In this document: piece by piece, positions 33,792 to 46,663 of the stretch
Layout of the letters: each line of letters opens with the position of its first letter
How positions within the stretch are numbered: the first letter of the stretch is position 1
Assembly: GCA_026686845.1 (NCBI GenBank)
Contig: JAIVEN010000001.1
Coordinates: 31,550,001-31,614,000, forward strand
Reading direction: 5' to 3'
Length of the DNA: 64,000 bases
Source: Adenanthera pavonina
Taxonomy: Eukaryota > Streptophyta > Magnoliopsida > Fabales > Fabaceae
The notes under the pieces: model-generated
Databases searched by the model: none
Seen by the model: only the letters and a program-made list of their open reading frames with translations
What the model was told of the DNA's origin: nothing
Translations under genes and position numbers: made by a program

Positions 33792-36696
33792 CTATGTCTC
33801 ATGAACTTTATATCTTATCCAACAAAGCAATGCTTCCTCATTATCTTTCATTGCAATATAGGTTTCTCTGGCTCTATCAGACGATGACATCAACTCAACA
33901 CATTGAGGAAGCCAATTTTTATCATTTCTAATGGCTGGGATTCTTTTAATTTCAGCAACTACTTCTGCAATTGATGTGCCAAGTGGTGTAAGAATATTTG
34001 TACACTCCTCGAAGGCACTTGCAATCCTACTAACTGTAGAAGCTATCTCCTGTGTCGATGCACCTTTCTTCTTCTGCTTACCACGATAGCATCCATCCCT
34101 CTTCCTCTTGCCTTAACTTTGATCAGTGTTGTGAGTGTTGAATCAAGAGTTTTGATGATTTTAAACCAACTCTCAAGAGCTTGGATTGAAGATATCAAAG
34201 AAGAACAAAGCTGTTTCAAGTGAAGATTTACTGAGTATTTGCTGTTAGATCTCTTGTAGGATCTTTAGTTTTTGGTATAATTGGGTAAAAGATTTTGATT
34301 TAAAGAAAAGATGTTTTCAAACTTTGATTTTGTGTTAAATCTTTTAATATTTGAAAAACACCTTTGAACAGAAGAAGGTTGAGAGTTTAAACTGAACTGT
34401 CAAGTTAGAAAGTCGAATTTTGCCTTTGGAAATTCGAATTTCGAGCTAAAACTGAATAAGTCTGAAGAGACTGCTCTCTGTCAGACGAATTTTGGTTGTT
34501 CAAAATTTGAATTTTCATCTAGTCTGAAAAGAGGCCTTTTGTAACAGACGAACTTCACACTTTCAAAATTCAAATTTCAAGAAAAATGAAGTTTGTGAAA
34601 ATCAAAGAAATTCGTCTGAAACTATGATAAAGTGCATCTGAAATCAAAATGAAATTAAGTTTGATAAATGCTCTCTGACAGACGAATTTTGAAGTTCCAA
34701 CATTCGAATTTTCATATAAGTCTGAAAGATGCTTCTTTACAACAGACGAACTTTGAGTTTTCAAAATTCGAATTTCAAACAAAACAAAACTTGAGAAAAT
34801 TGAAGAAATTCATCTGAAACTATGTTAAAGTTCACCTGAGATCAAGAGTGATTTCAGTTTCAAAACTGCTCTCTGACAGACGAACTTTGAGTATTGAAAT
34901 TCGAATTTCAGAAGCTAAGCTCTTGAGTCTATTGAAATGAAACATTGACATACAAATGATAAGAACTTGCAACATTCGAATGATGAAATGAGTCTGAAAA
35001 GAGTTTCTCTGACAGACGAATTTCACCTTTCCAAAATTCAAATTTCGAAGAAAGTTATCTACTGTGTCTCTTTAAACGTTCAATGAACAGACGAATTTTG
35101 GGGATCCAAAATTCGAATTTTGAAGGCACTGTAGAAAATTGAAAACACTGTTCATACTTAACCGAAAACTTTCTTCTTAAAAATTCGTATGTCACATTGT
35201 GAAAATGTTTTGTAAGTTTCAAAATTCGAATTTCACTTTATGAACAGACGAACTTCGTGCTGTAACGTTGGAAGCTTTAATCTTCGGTTCCTTCGAAATT
35301 CGTCTGTTGGCCAACCAAAATTCGAATTTCAGTATGTCAGAAACATTAAATGCGGTTGGTAAACGGATAGTTTTTCAGAGTAACCGTTGGATAACTTCCC
35401 CAACGGATAGATTTAGTCTCTAACGGATATTTAAGACCTAAATCTATAAATACAACATCATTTGAAGTTGTGGGTAACGAATCAAAATTGCATATACCGA
35501 ATTTCTGCTGAATCTTCTTCTCAAAAGCTTTTACCCTCTTAACTTCAAAACTTGTACTTAAACTTTTATATCCACTCTTTACAAGAGAGTTACTTCATTG
35601 TAATCAATCTACTCTTCATCTGGAAGATAGGTTTACTTGTGAGGGGTATTCACAAGGGGATTGGGAAGCACATAGTGAAAGTGCTTGAAGAGTTTGAGAG
35701 AGCTCAGAAACAGAGCAAACCTATGTACTGTGGCTTTAGCAAGAAGCCCACTGAAATTCTTGCTGTATAGTGGATAAATCTCAAGAGGTGTCTTGGGGAC
35801 TGGATGTAGGTCAAGTGAATAGACCGAACCAGGATAAATCTCTGACTTCATTTCTCCTTATCTTTATTTTTCACCTTACTCTGTTTTACGCATTGCTTTC
35901 ATTATACTGTGATATCTTCACTTACTTCACTCTGTGCAGAAAAATTTCAAACTTCCCAATTCACCCCCCCTCTTGGGAAGTCAGCCTTGCTAACAGTGAG
36001 AACAATTAAATTGATGTTATGCATGTCTGAACTAAGTCCCCCACTTTCTCCAGCACCCCTTCCACCAAGGATTTCATCACTATCACCGGATCTTTCCTCA
36101 ACATTGACACCATCAACGGTTGGGCGGTAGACATCATCCTCTTCTTCCATGGTAGTTGGTATAATACCTGAATTAGGTGACCCTACATGTATGCCAAATG
36201 CCACGAAATCCTTGAACAATGTTGTCAACTCCTTGGAAAAGGAAGCCCACTATACTTGTATCTCTTATATAGTGGATTTTCCTATATGCATGCAAACAAT
36301 GAAGTTAAATTAATATACATCAGAAAATATATATATATATATATAGAAAATGTCATTACACTATTAGTTCATAACAGTTCTTTCTTTGCCCATCAATCAT
36401 CTGGAGCAGTAAAAGCATTGTACTTTGGACTCCATCCTAAACCTGTTTCATTAGAAAATAACTTGTACCAAGCAGACCATTCTTTTTTTAAGGTTATCCC
36501 ATTTGTTTCTAAATTGCATCTTGGTCAAAATTTCTTCCTATTTTTTCATTGAAAGCGGCCATAACCGCTTTCTACCCATTCTTTGACAGGTTACCTCCAA
36601 TGCGTTCATCCTTACCAAATTTTCTAAGCATAATTTGATGAACAACTTAGATGAATAGTGATCCCATGTAATCTTTTTCTTTTCTGCGTTGCTCAT
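33792..36696 (-). pseudogene. PIF ORF1, Myb/SANT-like DNA-binding protein, split by LTR
   Basis: Probable start ATG 36696 (MSNAEKKKITWDHYSSKLFI). The Myb/SANT-like domain follows: MNALEVTCQRMG, a frameshifted stretch, then NKWDNLKKEWSAWYKLFSNE and TGLGWSPKYNAFTAPDDWWA (about 36500-36380). After an acidic, Gly-rich middle part (36228-36000) the ORF meets the SIRE solo LTR. On its far side, at 34130, it resumes as GKRKRDGCYRGKQKKKGAST, TSIAEVVAEIKRIPAIRNDK and ends EALLCWIRYKVHET with TAG at 33792-33794. In PIF elements ORF1 binds the element ends and brings the transposase to the nucleus. Frameshifts, a stop and the insertion disable it. Confidence 0.85.
34136..35995 (+). mobile_element. SIRE-family solo LTR inside PIF ORF1
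   Basis: A 1860-bp LTR with exact TSD gtgag (34131-34135 and 35996-36000). It starts TGTTGAATCAAGAGTTTTGA and ends CCCCCCCTCTTGGGAAGTCAG...CTAACA. It contains the CAGACGAA / AAATTCGAATTT array at about 34490-35335. A TATA-like CTATAAATACAACATC lies near 35443. It looks very similar along its length to the copy at 61337-63189, suggesting the same recent subfamily. Confidence 0.92.
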
Positions 36697-36739
36697 AGTT
36701 ATAAATTTGACCTTATCATCACAATAATGCATTCACTAA

Positions 36740-38300
36740 GTCCACATATGGGGTTATTGTCTCTAGCAGTAACTTACTTCAATATAGTCAAAGTTAAAAA
36801 CTATGCTTTGATGATACAGATTAAAGTCAATACAGATTAAAATAATACCTAATTAAAAATCATGCTTAGATGATACTAGCTATGCAGGTTTCATTAAAAG
36901 TTTTAAAATCAATACAGATTAAAATAAGTAGATTAAGGAACTCCAAAATGCAAGAGATAAGAAATAGATACAAGTCTAACGGTGAATTAGCTTCATGACA
37001 TATATCCAGAGAACATAGCATATGTATACAAACCAAGTAGTCAAACCCCATTTTCCAAATTTATCTACTTTTATACACAAAGAAATCCATAGAAATTGAT
37101 ATTTGTGGAACTCAACTTATGCATATACTATAGCACATGCTTATTATAACAATGCATACAAACAACTCAAGATATATGTAGACTTAGCACATACTTACAG
37201 ATATGCTGAAAATAATACCAAAGAAATCCTACTTGAACAAGTCAGTAAGAACCATTTATTACCTTTTAGGCATCTCACTAAAAGGATATACAAAAGTCAC
37301 TAGCAGTAGCATAAATCAATTTATTTTCTTGGTAATGGGTTCTGCCAAAACCTAATTTTCATTCTCCATATAATAAATGATTTTCATTCATTCGAAAGGG
37401 AAAGAAGCTTCACCAAGCAGAAAGTGGAAATTATAGTATTACTCTATCCTAATGTGCTTGCTCTTGCTCATACAAAAGGCTTGCAAATACCAGCATGTTC
37501 AACACTCTAATCTAATCATGTCAAAGAAATTCAGGACACATAAATAACCAAGCCTCTACTTATCCATCACAATTGTAGCGCATAATGTATGACAAAATCT
37601 ACATGCATCCTCACACGATAGTGCCATCACATTTTTTTTCCTTAAATTAAAAGGGGTTTAGAGCCGAAATTAATATTCAGGGGGCTCAATATTCTATCCA
37701 TCCTTAACTAAAACTGTCCCACATCCCACAGGAACAGAGTCATCCATCAACAAAAATTTTTTAACCAACAATTACTAAACATAATGGAATCGATAATTTC
37801 TATCATTTGGCCTTTAATATTTTTCCATGAATAGACATTTTAGTTTGAACAACAAACAATAAACAAAACATCTTAGACAATTACTATTGTGAATACAGAA
37901 GGTTAATCTTAGTACTTCATATTGCATTCTCCTAATAAAATCTTTAATTTGAAGCACAGAAGAAACAAGACAAAGAGCAAGTTCTTTTTGTAATGAAGAG
38001 ACAGAGATTAAGCAAAGAGATTGAAAAGAAAGTCAAGTATGACATCTTATGGAAAAATGGAGTAGACAGAGTGGGCAGAGTGTATATCTATTTCGAGCTA
38101 AAAGAACACCTTGCCAAAGTAACCAATCGTAAAATCTTTAATGCTACTAGCTAGTCTTTTTATGTTATATATAAATATGGCAGACGAGTTAGGGGAAAGA
38201 AAACCTTATGCATCATGACATATTGAATAAACACAGAAGTAATCATGGCTTATATGTTCAGAATCAGTACTAGGCTAGAGAGACTCACAGAGACTTCACC
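36740..38300. other. Non-coding right part of the PIF element
   Basis: AT-rich DNA upstream of ORF1 (minus strand). I see no conserved protein. It presumably carries the promoter and 5' UTR of the element. A short TATATA run (about 36328-36346) lies just left of this stretch. Confidence 0.5.
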
Positions 38301-38311
38301 GGCAGCAAAGT

Positions 38312-38725
38312 ATGTTCATTGGTCCATGGGTTTTGTGTGTCACACTCGGAAGCTTTAGGAAATCGACAACCGCAGCTGAAAAAGATCCTTCAAGCATAGA
38401 TCTACAAAAACACAGAAACAGAGCTGCCATGAAGCTTGACTCACGGATCAAGCAACCCAATCACAGATCTGAAAAGAATGACAACTCACCGGAATCATTG
38501 TCTCATGAGTCGATGACGGAAGTTTCGGAAGCTACCGAAGAAATCATCCAAGAAACAGAGGAGATGCTGCCGCTGCCAGTCACATGGAGCAAAATAAACA
38601 TGCCGATGAAGGAAGGGAGGAAGTCAACGGTCCGAATGAGGGAGGAATCATTGGATTATGAGGCTAAGTTTTCAGAGCTTCTGGGCGACTCTGTACATGG
38701 GTGGAGAAGAAAAAGAAAAAGGTGA
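38312..38725 (+). CDS. Unrecognised 137-aa ORF on the opposite strand of PIF
   Basis: An ATG-initiated ORF on the strand opposite the PIF genes, near the right terminus, in DNA that is less AT-rich than its surroundings. The product starts hydrophobic (MFIGPWVLCVTLGSF) and continues hydrophilic, with SESLSHESMTEVSEATEE-like Ser/Glu-rich sequence and a Lys/Arg-rich end (GWRRKRKR). I recognise no family. It could be a captured host fragment or a chance ORF; no codon or conservation test was possible. Confidence 0.2.
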   Translation: MFIGPWVLCVTLGSFRKSTTAAEKDPSSIDLQKHRNRAAMKLDSRIKQPNHRSEKNDNSPESLSHESMTEVSEATEEIIQETEEMLPLPVTWSKINMPMKEGRKSTVRMREESLDYEAKFSELLGDSVHGWRRKRKR

Positions 38726-39000
38726 GAAAATAGAGAGCTCAATGTTTTACACTGGAGAAAGAAAAAACAGGTCAAACAATCATCTCTACACCATTATTAT
38801 TTTAATTAAAAAATTCATGATCTTAACGCAGATTTTCTAAAAGGAAAAGCTTGTGTCAGGGTGTGTTAAGCAAACTTCGATTTTGGGCCTGTTTCATTTT
38901 TTCAAAAGACACGTTTGTGACAGCCAAATAGAGACTTCTCAAAAAGTCCAATTTAAAAGTATGGTTCAGTTTGTAAAAAGGTGAACCAAACACCCACTAA

Positions 39001-41207
39001 ATACAAATGAGGTATAAATAAAGAGAAGCTACAAATATGAGATTTGAATTTAAAAATGTGGAGGGAAAAATTTTGTCCAATAAACTATCAATTTCAATAA
39101 CTTAATAGAGGTATGAAGTGACTGAATAGAGGTACGAAATCAAGAGGGAGTTATTATTAGTATCATATGTACTTGGTGGAAGTTGAAATTGAATTTGAAA
39201 TTTAGCACTCGTAATTGTCATCTTTAGAAGAATTGAAATTTGAAATTGAATTATAGAGGGAAATTATTGTGCGTGCCAAATAATAGTAGTGTACTTGATG
39301 TTCATAAGTGCTAAATTTTATCGTTAAATGAAACAAAAATTTAAATGTGAGTAAGAAATGTAAACAATATATATAGTATACATAATATATAAATGTCCAG
39401 AAAACTGCTATTTTATATGAATTAAATGGATTAAGGAAGGTTTTCATTATCTGATATAAATGGAAGTGATTAACAAATGTTAAATTTTTCTGTTTCTTTT
39501 GATTAATAAAATTAGTAATTTGAGATTAACAAAGGTTGACAATATAAAAGATGGAGGGATTTCTATTCATTAGGCACAAGAGTGTCTTCATCCTCCATTT
39601 CTATTTACATTAGTTATGCTGGCAAATAATAAATTATGAACTAAAAATAATTTTTAAAAATAACTACTAATTAATTAGGTATTAACAATAAGAAATGTTT
39701 TTTAAAAAAAGTAGACAAAATGAAAAGGCTTAATAATTATTAAAAAAATATGTATTAGAAAAAATATTGTGTGGAAAGGATTAATACTATGGTACTAATA
39801 TTGCTTAAATTGATTTTACAAAAATGTTACACATAACTGTGCATTACAAAAAAAAAATTATTGGTTGTCATAAATAAAATTTAGAATGCAATACTAAATA
39901 TGGGACAAAATATGATTCAGCAATTAAATGAAAAAAAATTGTTCTGAATGAGTTGGAAGTAAAGTAAAAAATCAGGCCCTACAAAACTTGTCAAAAGAAA
40001 AAAGAAGACTGATGTGGCAAAAATTAAAAAAAAAAACACATCGCAGTATATAAATGCTTCTACACAGCCCAATAGTTAAGCCACTACCACGCATTAGCCA
40101 TAAGTTTGGCTTCATCCTCCTTTTTTTATTATGTATTTGATGTATTTGATACCATTCTCGCTTTTGATTTCCAATCATTCTCCCTGTTAAACTAATAACA
40201 CATATTTATAATCATAACAAAATAATGAGTAATCAATCATCAATAACACTAAGCTTCAATATTTTTATTCAAAGTCTGTTTAACACATTATATAGGAGAA
40301 GACTTAATATTATGCGGTGTTTGGTGCAACACAAGATATTTCACAATATATGTTTTAAAAGAGTAGTTAAAAAAATGAATTTCTTTTGACAAAATACCCT
40401 TTGCAATGTTTTGGACCCTGTTGCTCTAAAACTGAGGAACAGTAGCACCATGAGAAAGATTATTTTTACTCAATGCTTTGCCACTTTTAAAATTTAAAAG
40501 AAAAAAGCAATTATTTTTTATTAAAAAAATTATACAAAGAATCAATCTAAACGGTTGATCTCGTACAGATAGATGATAATAAGAAAAATGATACCCACCA
40601 TATTAAAATCGAGAAAAAAAAGCACATCACTTGCTTCAAAAAACTAGAAATACTAGAAGAAATTCAATTAAATGAAAAACTTCCCATATTATATATTCTT
40701 ACTGAAGATAAAAGATTGCCTCGTCAGTTCATCAACCCCTTCTGTACAGTCCTAGTTACAAAGATATGCATCTCACTTTCAAGTACCTACTGTAATATCT
40801 TGCATTCCACATAGATGATAAATAATATGTAGGTGAAATCTTTGTAGGAATTCTTTTGTTCCATTATGAGGTATGCATCTACAAATTGTGATTAACATCC
40901 TAAATAAATAGCAAAAACAATTCCTTAGAACTTCCAGAGTGAAGATCATACCTAGCATAACACATTATCACATAATATGATTAGTAAAAGCAATCACAAA
41001 TAATAGTGTTTCATTGACAGGACAATCATTGTTAAGTTATATAATACTATTTTAAAATTGTATACGTCTATCATAGGGACATTTTGACAAGCAAAACAAT
41101 AAGATCTCATACCTCAAGTTTCAAAGAAAGCATATATACTACTGAAAAAGTTATATTATATTCCTAACTCTAATCACATTAAGTTCAATGGTTCATTCAA
41201 ACTCGAG
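39001..41207. other. AT-rich intergenic DNA right of the PIF element
   Basis: No gene or clear repeat. It may be older TE or Helitron flank, since the PIF inserted into the Helitron at its left side. Several poly-A tracts occur (for example 40030, 40610). A segment at 40315-40460 starting GCGGTGTTTGGTGCAACACA resembles a MITE end, but no partner was found. Confidence 0.45.
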
Positions 41208-41351
41208 AATAGAGCTAGGGTTGTTCAATTGGGCCCCTGGGCTAATTGGCCGGGTCATTTCGGGCTAGGTCAAAAAATGAAAAATCATGAAATGAAGGAG
41301 AACCGGGCTAGAAGAGGACCGGGCCAGGCCAGGCCTCGGGCACATCACAAG

Positions 41352-43010
41352 TGTTGAATCAAGTGTTTTGATGATTCCAAACCAACCTTCTAAAGCTTGA
41401 AAAGAAGATATCAAAGGTGTACAAAAAGATCTTAGGTGGAGAAATCCAAGAAAAACCAACACAAGATTGGATATAGGATTTCTTACTGTGTTTAAATTGA
41501 ATAAAAGACTTTGAACTTGCAAAAGAATGTTTTAAAAATATGATTCTATGATAATTCATGGAATATTTGAAAAACACTTACTAACAGACGAATTTAGAAA
41601 GTGTTAAAATTGATCTGTTGCTTTGAAAATTTAAACTTTGTCTTCTGAAATTCAAATTTCAAATTGAAAACAAGTTAGTCAGAAAAGACATTTCTCTAAC
41701 AGACGATCTTTGATTGCAGAAATTCAAACTTTAAATTAAGTCTGATAAGAGCCTTTTCTGATAAACGAACTTTAGGTTTTGAAAATTCAAATTTCTAGTA
41801 AAACATAAATAATGAAAAATGAAAAATTCGCTTGAGGATATGTTAAAGTTCATTTGAAAATAAAGTTTAAAAAGAGTTCCAAGTTAGTACTCTGACAAAC
41901 GAACTTTGATTTTGAAAATTTGAACTTTGAAAACAAAGCTTGCAAGTCTGTTATGATAATCTGTTGATATATGAATTTTAGTACTCAGAAATTCCAACTT
42001 TAAATTAAGTCTGATAAGAGCTCTCTCTGATAGACAAACTTTGGCTTTTCAAAATTTGAATTTCGAAAAGATGAACTATTGTGCCTTATTGAGCTGCCTA
42101 CTAACAAACAAATTTTGAGCACCAAAATTCGAACTTTGAAGGCACTGTAACAAAATGGAACAACTGTTCACACTTACTAGAAGAACTTTAAACTTGAAAA
42201 TTCGTATGTTCCAACATAAAAACATTTGTCAAAGATGAAAATTCGAATTTTGCTTTAGAATAGACGAACTTTGAAGTTCAACGTTAAAGTCTTTAGCTTT
42301 CGGTCTCTGTGAAATTCGTCTATTGACCCACCAAAATTTGAACTTTGAGTGTCAGACGCATTAAATGCGGTTGGGGAACAGATAATTTTTTAAAGTAACC
42401 ATTCGATAACATTTCTAACGGCTAGATCTTGCCTCTAACGTATAGTTAAGACATAAATTTATAAATAGAACTTCATTTGAAAATGTAGGTAACAATTTTA
42501 CATTGTATATACAGAAACTCTGCTAAATTCTTAAGTCAAAGTCTCCTATTCTCACATACTTCATTTTCTGTACTTCAACTTTTATATACACTCTAAATTA
42601 AAGAGTTTAATCATTGTACTCAATCTTATCTTTATCTGGAAGAAAGATTTTCTTGTGAGGGGATATTATAAGGGATTTGGGAAGCACTTAGAGAAAGTGG
42701 AAAGAGTGAGATTGTAAGCTCTAAAAACAGAGCATCAAGTTGTAGTGAGGCAATTACAAGAAGCCCACTGAATTCTTGCAAGATAGTGGAAAATCTCAAG
42801 TGGTGGCTTGGAACTGGAAGTAGGTCAAGATAAAGAAACCGAATCAAGATAAATATTTGTGTTTTCTCTTCTCTTATACTGTTTTTACCTTGTTATTCCT
42901 TCATACTCTGTATTTTACTGTCACTTTTGCTTTTATCACTCTCTTAACTTTTGTAGAAAATTTTAATCTTCCCAATTCAACCCCCTCTTGAGAAGCCAGC
43001 ATATCTAATA
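41352..43010 (+). repeat. 5' LTR of the deleted SIRE Copia
   Basis: 1659 bp, starts TGTTGAATCAAGTGTTTTGA and ends CCCCTCTTGAGAAGCCAGC...CTAATA (terminal CA changed to TA). It contains the motif array at about 41585-42350 in a more decayed form (CAGACGAT, CAAACGAA variants). A TATA-like TTATAAATAGAACTTC lies near 42460. Confidence 0.9.
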
Positions 43011-43012
43011 AG

Positions 43013-43026
43013 TGGTATTAGAGCCC
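43013..43026 (+). other. Primer binding site (initiator Met-tRNA)
   Basis: TGGTATTAGAGCCC lies two bases after the 5' LTR. It matches the plant Copia consensus TGGTATCAGAGC except C to T. Complementary to the 3' end of initiator tRNA-Met. Confidence 0.9.
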
Positions 43027-43053
43027 AGATTCCCAAACAAAGGATCTAACAAT

Positions 43054-45281
43054 ATGGGAAATTCAATGGCTGGCTTTGGAGAAAGTATACTACCTGAGGG
43101 AAACAACACAAATAGACCACCTGGCTTCAATGGAGAACACTATGGATACTGGAAGATAAGAATGCAAATCTATCTCCAGTCCATTGATCTGGGCATCTGG
43201 TCTATCATCTAAAAGGGAGATTTTGTCCCAATAAAACTGCAGGATGATAGAAAATACAACGAGAAACCAGAAAATGAGTGGAATGATGAGGATAAGAAAA
43301 GAGTCTTGCTGAATTTTAAGGCAAAATACTACCTGGTCAGTGCTTTAAACCAAGACGAATTCTACAGAGAATCACAATGTTCCACAGCCAAGGATATGTG
43401 GGACACTTTAGAAATCTCTCATAAAGGAACCACTGGAGTAAGAGAGAACAAATTAAACTCCTGCATTGGTAAATATGAAAACTTCAAAATGATGGAAGGT
43501 GAGAGCATCAAAGAGCTACAAAAGAGATTCACCCTTATTGTGAATCAATTGAAGAGTCTTTGCAAGGAGTACACTCAGCTAGAAAAAGTCAGAAAAATTC
43601 TTAGAACTCTTCCTCTGGATTGGCAACCTAAAGTAACAGCAATAGAGGAAGTCAAAGGAGAATCAATGGCCTCTGTCACAGCTCTCTTCGGTAGCCCTGA
43701 AGAATATGAGGGAAAGATAAAGGTTCTTAAGGAAGCAGGTCAAGATAAGAAAAAAAAAAGGTTCTTGCTCTAAAAGCTGCTGAAGATAAAGAAGAAGAAT
43801 CTAATGATGGAGATGAATTAGATGAAGAAACTCTGGCTATGATGGTCAGAAAATTCGGAAGGTTTTACAATAAGAAAAGAAATATTCTTCAAGAAAGGAG
43901 TAGCTGTAGACAACAAGAAAGAAGAAAAAGAGCTTGTCATATGCTACAAATGCAAGAAGCAAGGGCACATCAAATGGGATTGTCCATAATTCCTAAAGAA
44001 GCAAGAGAAATGAAAGAAAGCTGCTGACAAGGGCAAGAAGAAGAGAGCATACATCTCATCAATCCAGGGCAACAGCTCAGATAAAGAAGAAGATGATGAA
44101 GATGAAATTACTAATATCTGCTTGATGGCACTTGCATTTGAAGAAACTCCAATCTCATCCAACAGTGATCATGAAGATGAGGTATATGAATTTGAATCTT
44201 TCTATTCTAAATTACTTGATACATTTCATGAACTACATGATAAGTTCATTAAGACTGCTAAAGAACTAAAATAGGCAAAGAAAAATATTAATAAGTTAGA
44301 ATCTCAGTGCAACATTTCTGACACTACATCTCTACATAAAGCTGAATCTGCATACTATACATCATGTATTGAATTAAAGCAAACTAATGACTATCTATTG
44401 AAAAGCATAGCTAAACTCACTAAAGGCAAAGATATATTGTTTGCTTTAATGGCAAGTCAGAGAATCACACAAGAAAAGGCTAGACTTGGCTATGATTCTT
44501 ATGCAGTAAAAGAAAAGATTAGAAAGAAAAATCAAAATATGTATATGAGGCATTTTGTGCATGCTAATGGACATAAAAAGAAGAATCATATTTCAAATCT
44601 CATTGAATCCTATGATCAATCAAAATATGTGAAACAAAAATATTATCTGCATTGCTTTCTTCCTGCATCACAATCCAGCAATCCCTTTATCACCTGTCAC
44701 TTCTGTAACAAGAAGGGACACATTTCCAGTTCATGTGTATTAAAGAAAAATGGACTTGACAGGAAGGTAAAATGGGTTCCTAAAGGTACATTTGTATCTA
44801 GGGAAACTACCACTAACAGAAAAGGACCCAAGCAAATTTAGGTACCTAAAATGAAATTCTGAACCTTGTTTTGCAGATTTGTCTTAAAGCAAGAAAAAGC
44901 AACAAATGGTATATGGACAGTGCCTGCTCAAGTCATATGACTAGTGATAAGGAGAAGTTCATCACCCTTAGAGACAAGAAAGGAGGAAAAGTGACCTTTG
45001 GAGGTGACCAATATGGCAAAATAATTGGTATTGACATTATGGGCAAGAACCCTAAAACATCTATAGAAGAGGTGCTGTTTGTAATTGGCCTCAACCACAA
45101 TTTGCTAAGTGTAAGTCAGACATGTGACAAAGGGAACTGGGTATTATTTGACTCAAAGTTTTGCCTACTCATCCGAAAAAGTGATCATAAAGTAATCCTC
45201 AAGGCTCAAAGGGGTGGTAATTGCTATACTATTGATCTTGATGAACTTCCTTCCTTAGATTCTATATGTTTAATTAGTTAG
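43054..45281 (+). pseudogene. SIRE gag and partial protease
   Basis: Start chosen at ATG 43054 after the primer site. Gag features: NRPPGFNGEHYGYWKIRMQI, a TAA stop at about 43210, KDMWDTLEISHKGTTGVREN, then MQKRF-like ELQKRFTLIVNQLKS. A one-base shift in an A run near 43752 moves the frame. Two CCHC knuckles follow, CYKCKKQGHIKWDC (about 43940) and CHFCNKKGHISSSC (about 44697), as in SIRE gag. The protease begins KWYMDSACSSHMTSDK (about 44907). The usual D-S-G catalytic triplet reads D-S-A. Protein sequence stops at 45281, next to the deletion junction. Gag would form the particle and protease would process the polyprotein. This copy is defective. Confidence 0.9.
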
Positions 45282-45303
45282 CATAATGATAGTTGTTTAA
45301 TTA

Positions 45304-46663
45304 GTCGAATTTCAAATTGAAAACAAGTTAGTCAGAAAAGAGATTCCTCTGACAGATGAACTTTGATTACAGAAATTCAAACTTTGAATTAAGTCTGATA
45401 AGAGCCTTCTCTGACAGACGAACTTTGGGTTTTGAAAATTCAAATTTCTGGTAAAACACAAATCATGAAAAATGAAAAAATTAGTCGGAGGATATATCAA
45501 AGTTCATCTAAAAATAAAGTTTAAAAAGAGTTCCAAGTTAGCATTCTGACAGACAAACTTTGATTTTGAAAATTTGAACTTTGGAAACAAAGCTTGCAAG
45601 TCTGTTATGATAATCTGTTGACATATGAATTTTAGTACTCAGAAATTCCAACTTTGAATTAAGTCTGATAAAAGCTCTCTCTGACAGATGACCTTTGGCT
45701 TTGAAAATTTGAACTTCGAAAAGATGAACTATTGTGCCTTAGTGAGCTGCCTACTAACGGATAAATTTTGGGCACCAAAATTCGAACTTTGAAGACACTA
45801 TAGCAATATGGAATAACTATTCACACTTACTAGAAGAACTTTAAACTTGAAAATTTGTATGTTCCAACATAGAAACATTTGTCAAAGATGAAAATTTGAA
45901 TTTTGCTTTAGAATAGATGAACTTTGAAGTTCAACGATAAAGTCTTTAGCTTTTGATTTTTGCGAAATTCGTCTGTTGACCCACCAAAATTTGAACTTTG
46001 AGTGTCAGACGCATTAATGTGGTTGTGGAACAGATAATTTTTCAAAGTAACCATTGGGTAACGTCTCTAACGGCTAGATCTTGTCTCTGACGTATAGTTA
46101 AGACATAAATCTATAAATAGAACTTCATTTGAAGATGTAGGTAACGATTTTACATTGTATATACAGAAACTCTGCTGAATTCTTAAGTCAAAATCTCATA
46201 TTCTCACATACTTCATTTTCTGTACTTCAACTTTCATATACACTCTAAATTAGAGAGTTTAATCATGTAATCAATCTTATCTTCATCTGGAAGAAACATT
46301 TTCTTGTGAGGGGATATCACAAGGGATTTAGGAAGTACTTAGTTAGAGTGCAAAGAGTGTGATTGTAAGCTCTAAGAACAGAGCATCAAGTTGTACTAAG
46401 AAAATCGCAAGAAGCCCACTGAATTCTTGCAAGATAGTGGAAAATCTCAAGTAGTGGCTTGGGGACTGGAAGTAGGTCAAGATAAAGAGACCAAACCAGG
46501 ATAAACATTTGTGTCTTCTTTTCTCTTATACTGTTTTTACCTTGTTATTCCTTCATACACTGTTTTTTACTGTCACTTTTGCTTTTATCACTCTCTTGAC
46601 TTTTTTAGAAAATTTTAATCTTCCCAATTCATCTCCCTTCTTGAGAAACCAGCATATCTAACA
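45304..46663 (+). repeat. 5'-truncated 3' LTR of the deleted SIRE Copia
   Basis: Aligns with the 5' LTR from its base about 41655 onward (GAATTTCAAATTGAAAACAA shared) through the end (AGCATATCTAACA). The first about 300 bases of the LTR are gone with pol. The two LTRs differ by scattered substitutions, so the insertion is not very recent. Confidence 0.88.

Larger units (their letters stand above)
31297..38997 (-). mobile_element. PIF/Harbinger DNA transposon, two-gene, with nested LTR
   Basis: The left end GGGCCCGTTTGGTTTGGAG (31297) and the right end, reading GTGGGTGTTTGGTTCACC inward, share GTTTGGTT. Both are flanked by TAA (31294-31296 and 38998-39000; five bases, actaa, match), the usual Harbinger target. 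Inside, on the minus strand, are a Myb-like ORF1 and a DDE transposase ORF2. Without the 1.86-kb SIRE solo LTR the element is about 5.8 kb. It inserted near the 5' end of the RPA-like gene. Confidence 0.85.
41352..46663 (+). mobile_element. SIRE-lineage Copia, internally deleted
   Basis: 5' LTR, primer binding site, gag and the start of protease are present. Most of pol, any extra ORF, the polypurine tract and about the first 300 bases of the 3' LTR are missing. The left flank acaag (41347-41351) reappears overlapping the right LTR end (46661-46665), consistent with a TSD that lost three bases. It is inserted in the hAT-like element. It cannot encode its own movement. Confidence 0.88.

Noticed and set aside
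35552..36130. ORFs in the SIRE solo LTR at 34136
   Set aside because: Equivalent ORFs recur in the other LTR copies at the same position and are LTR sequence, not genes.
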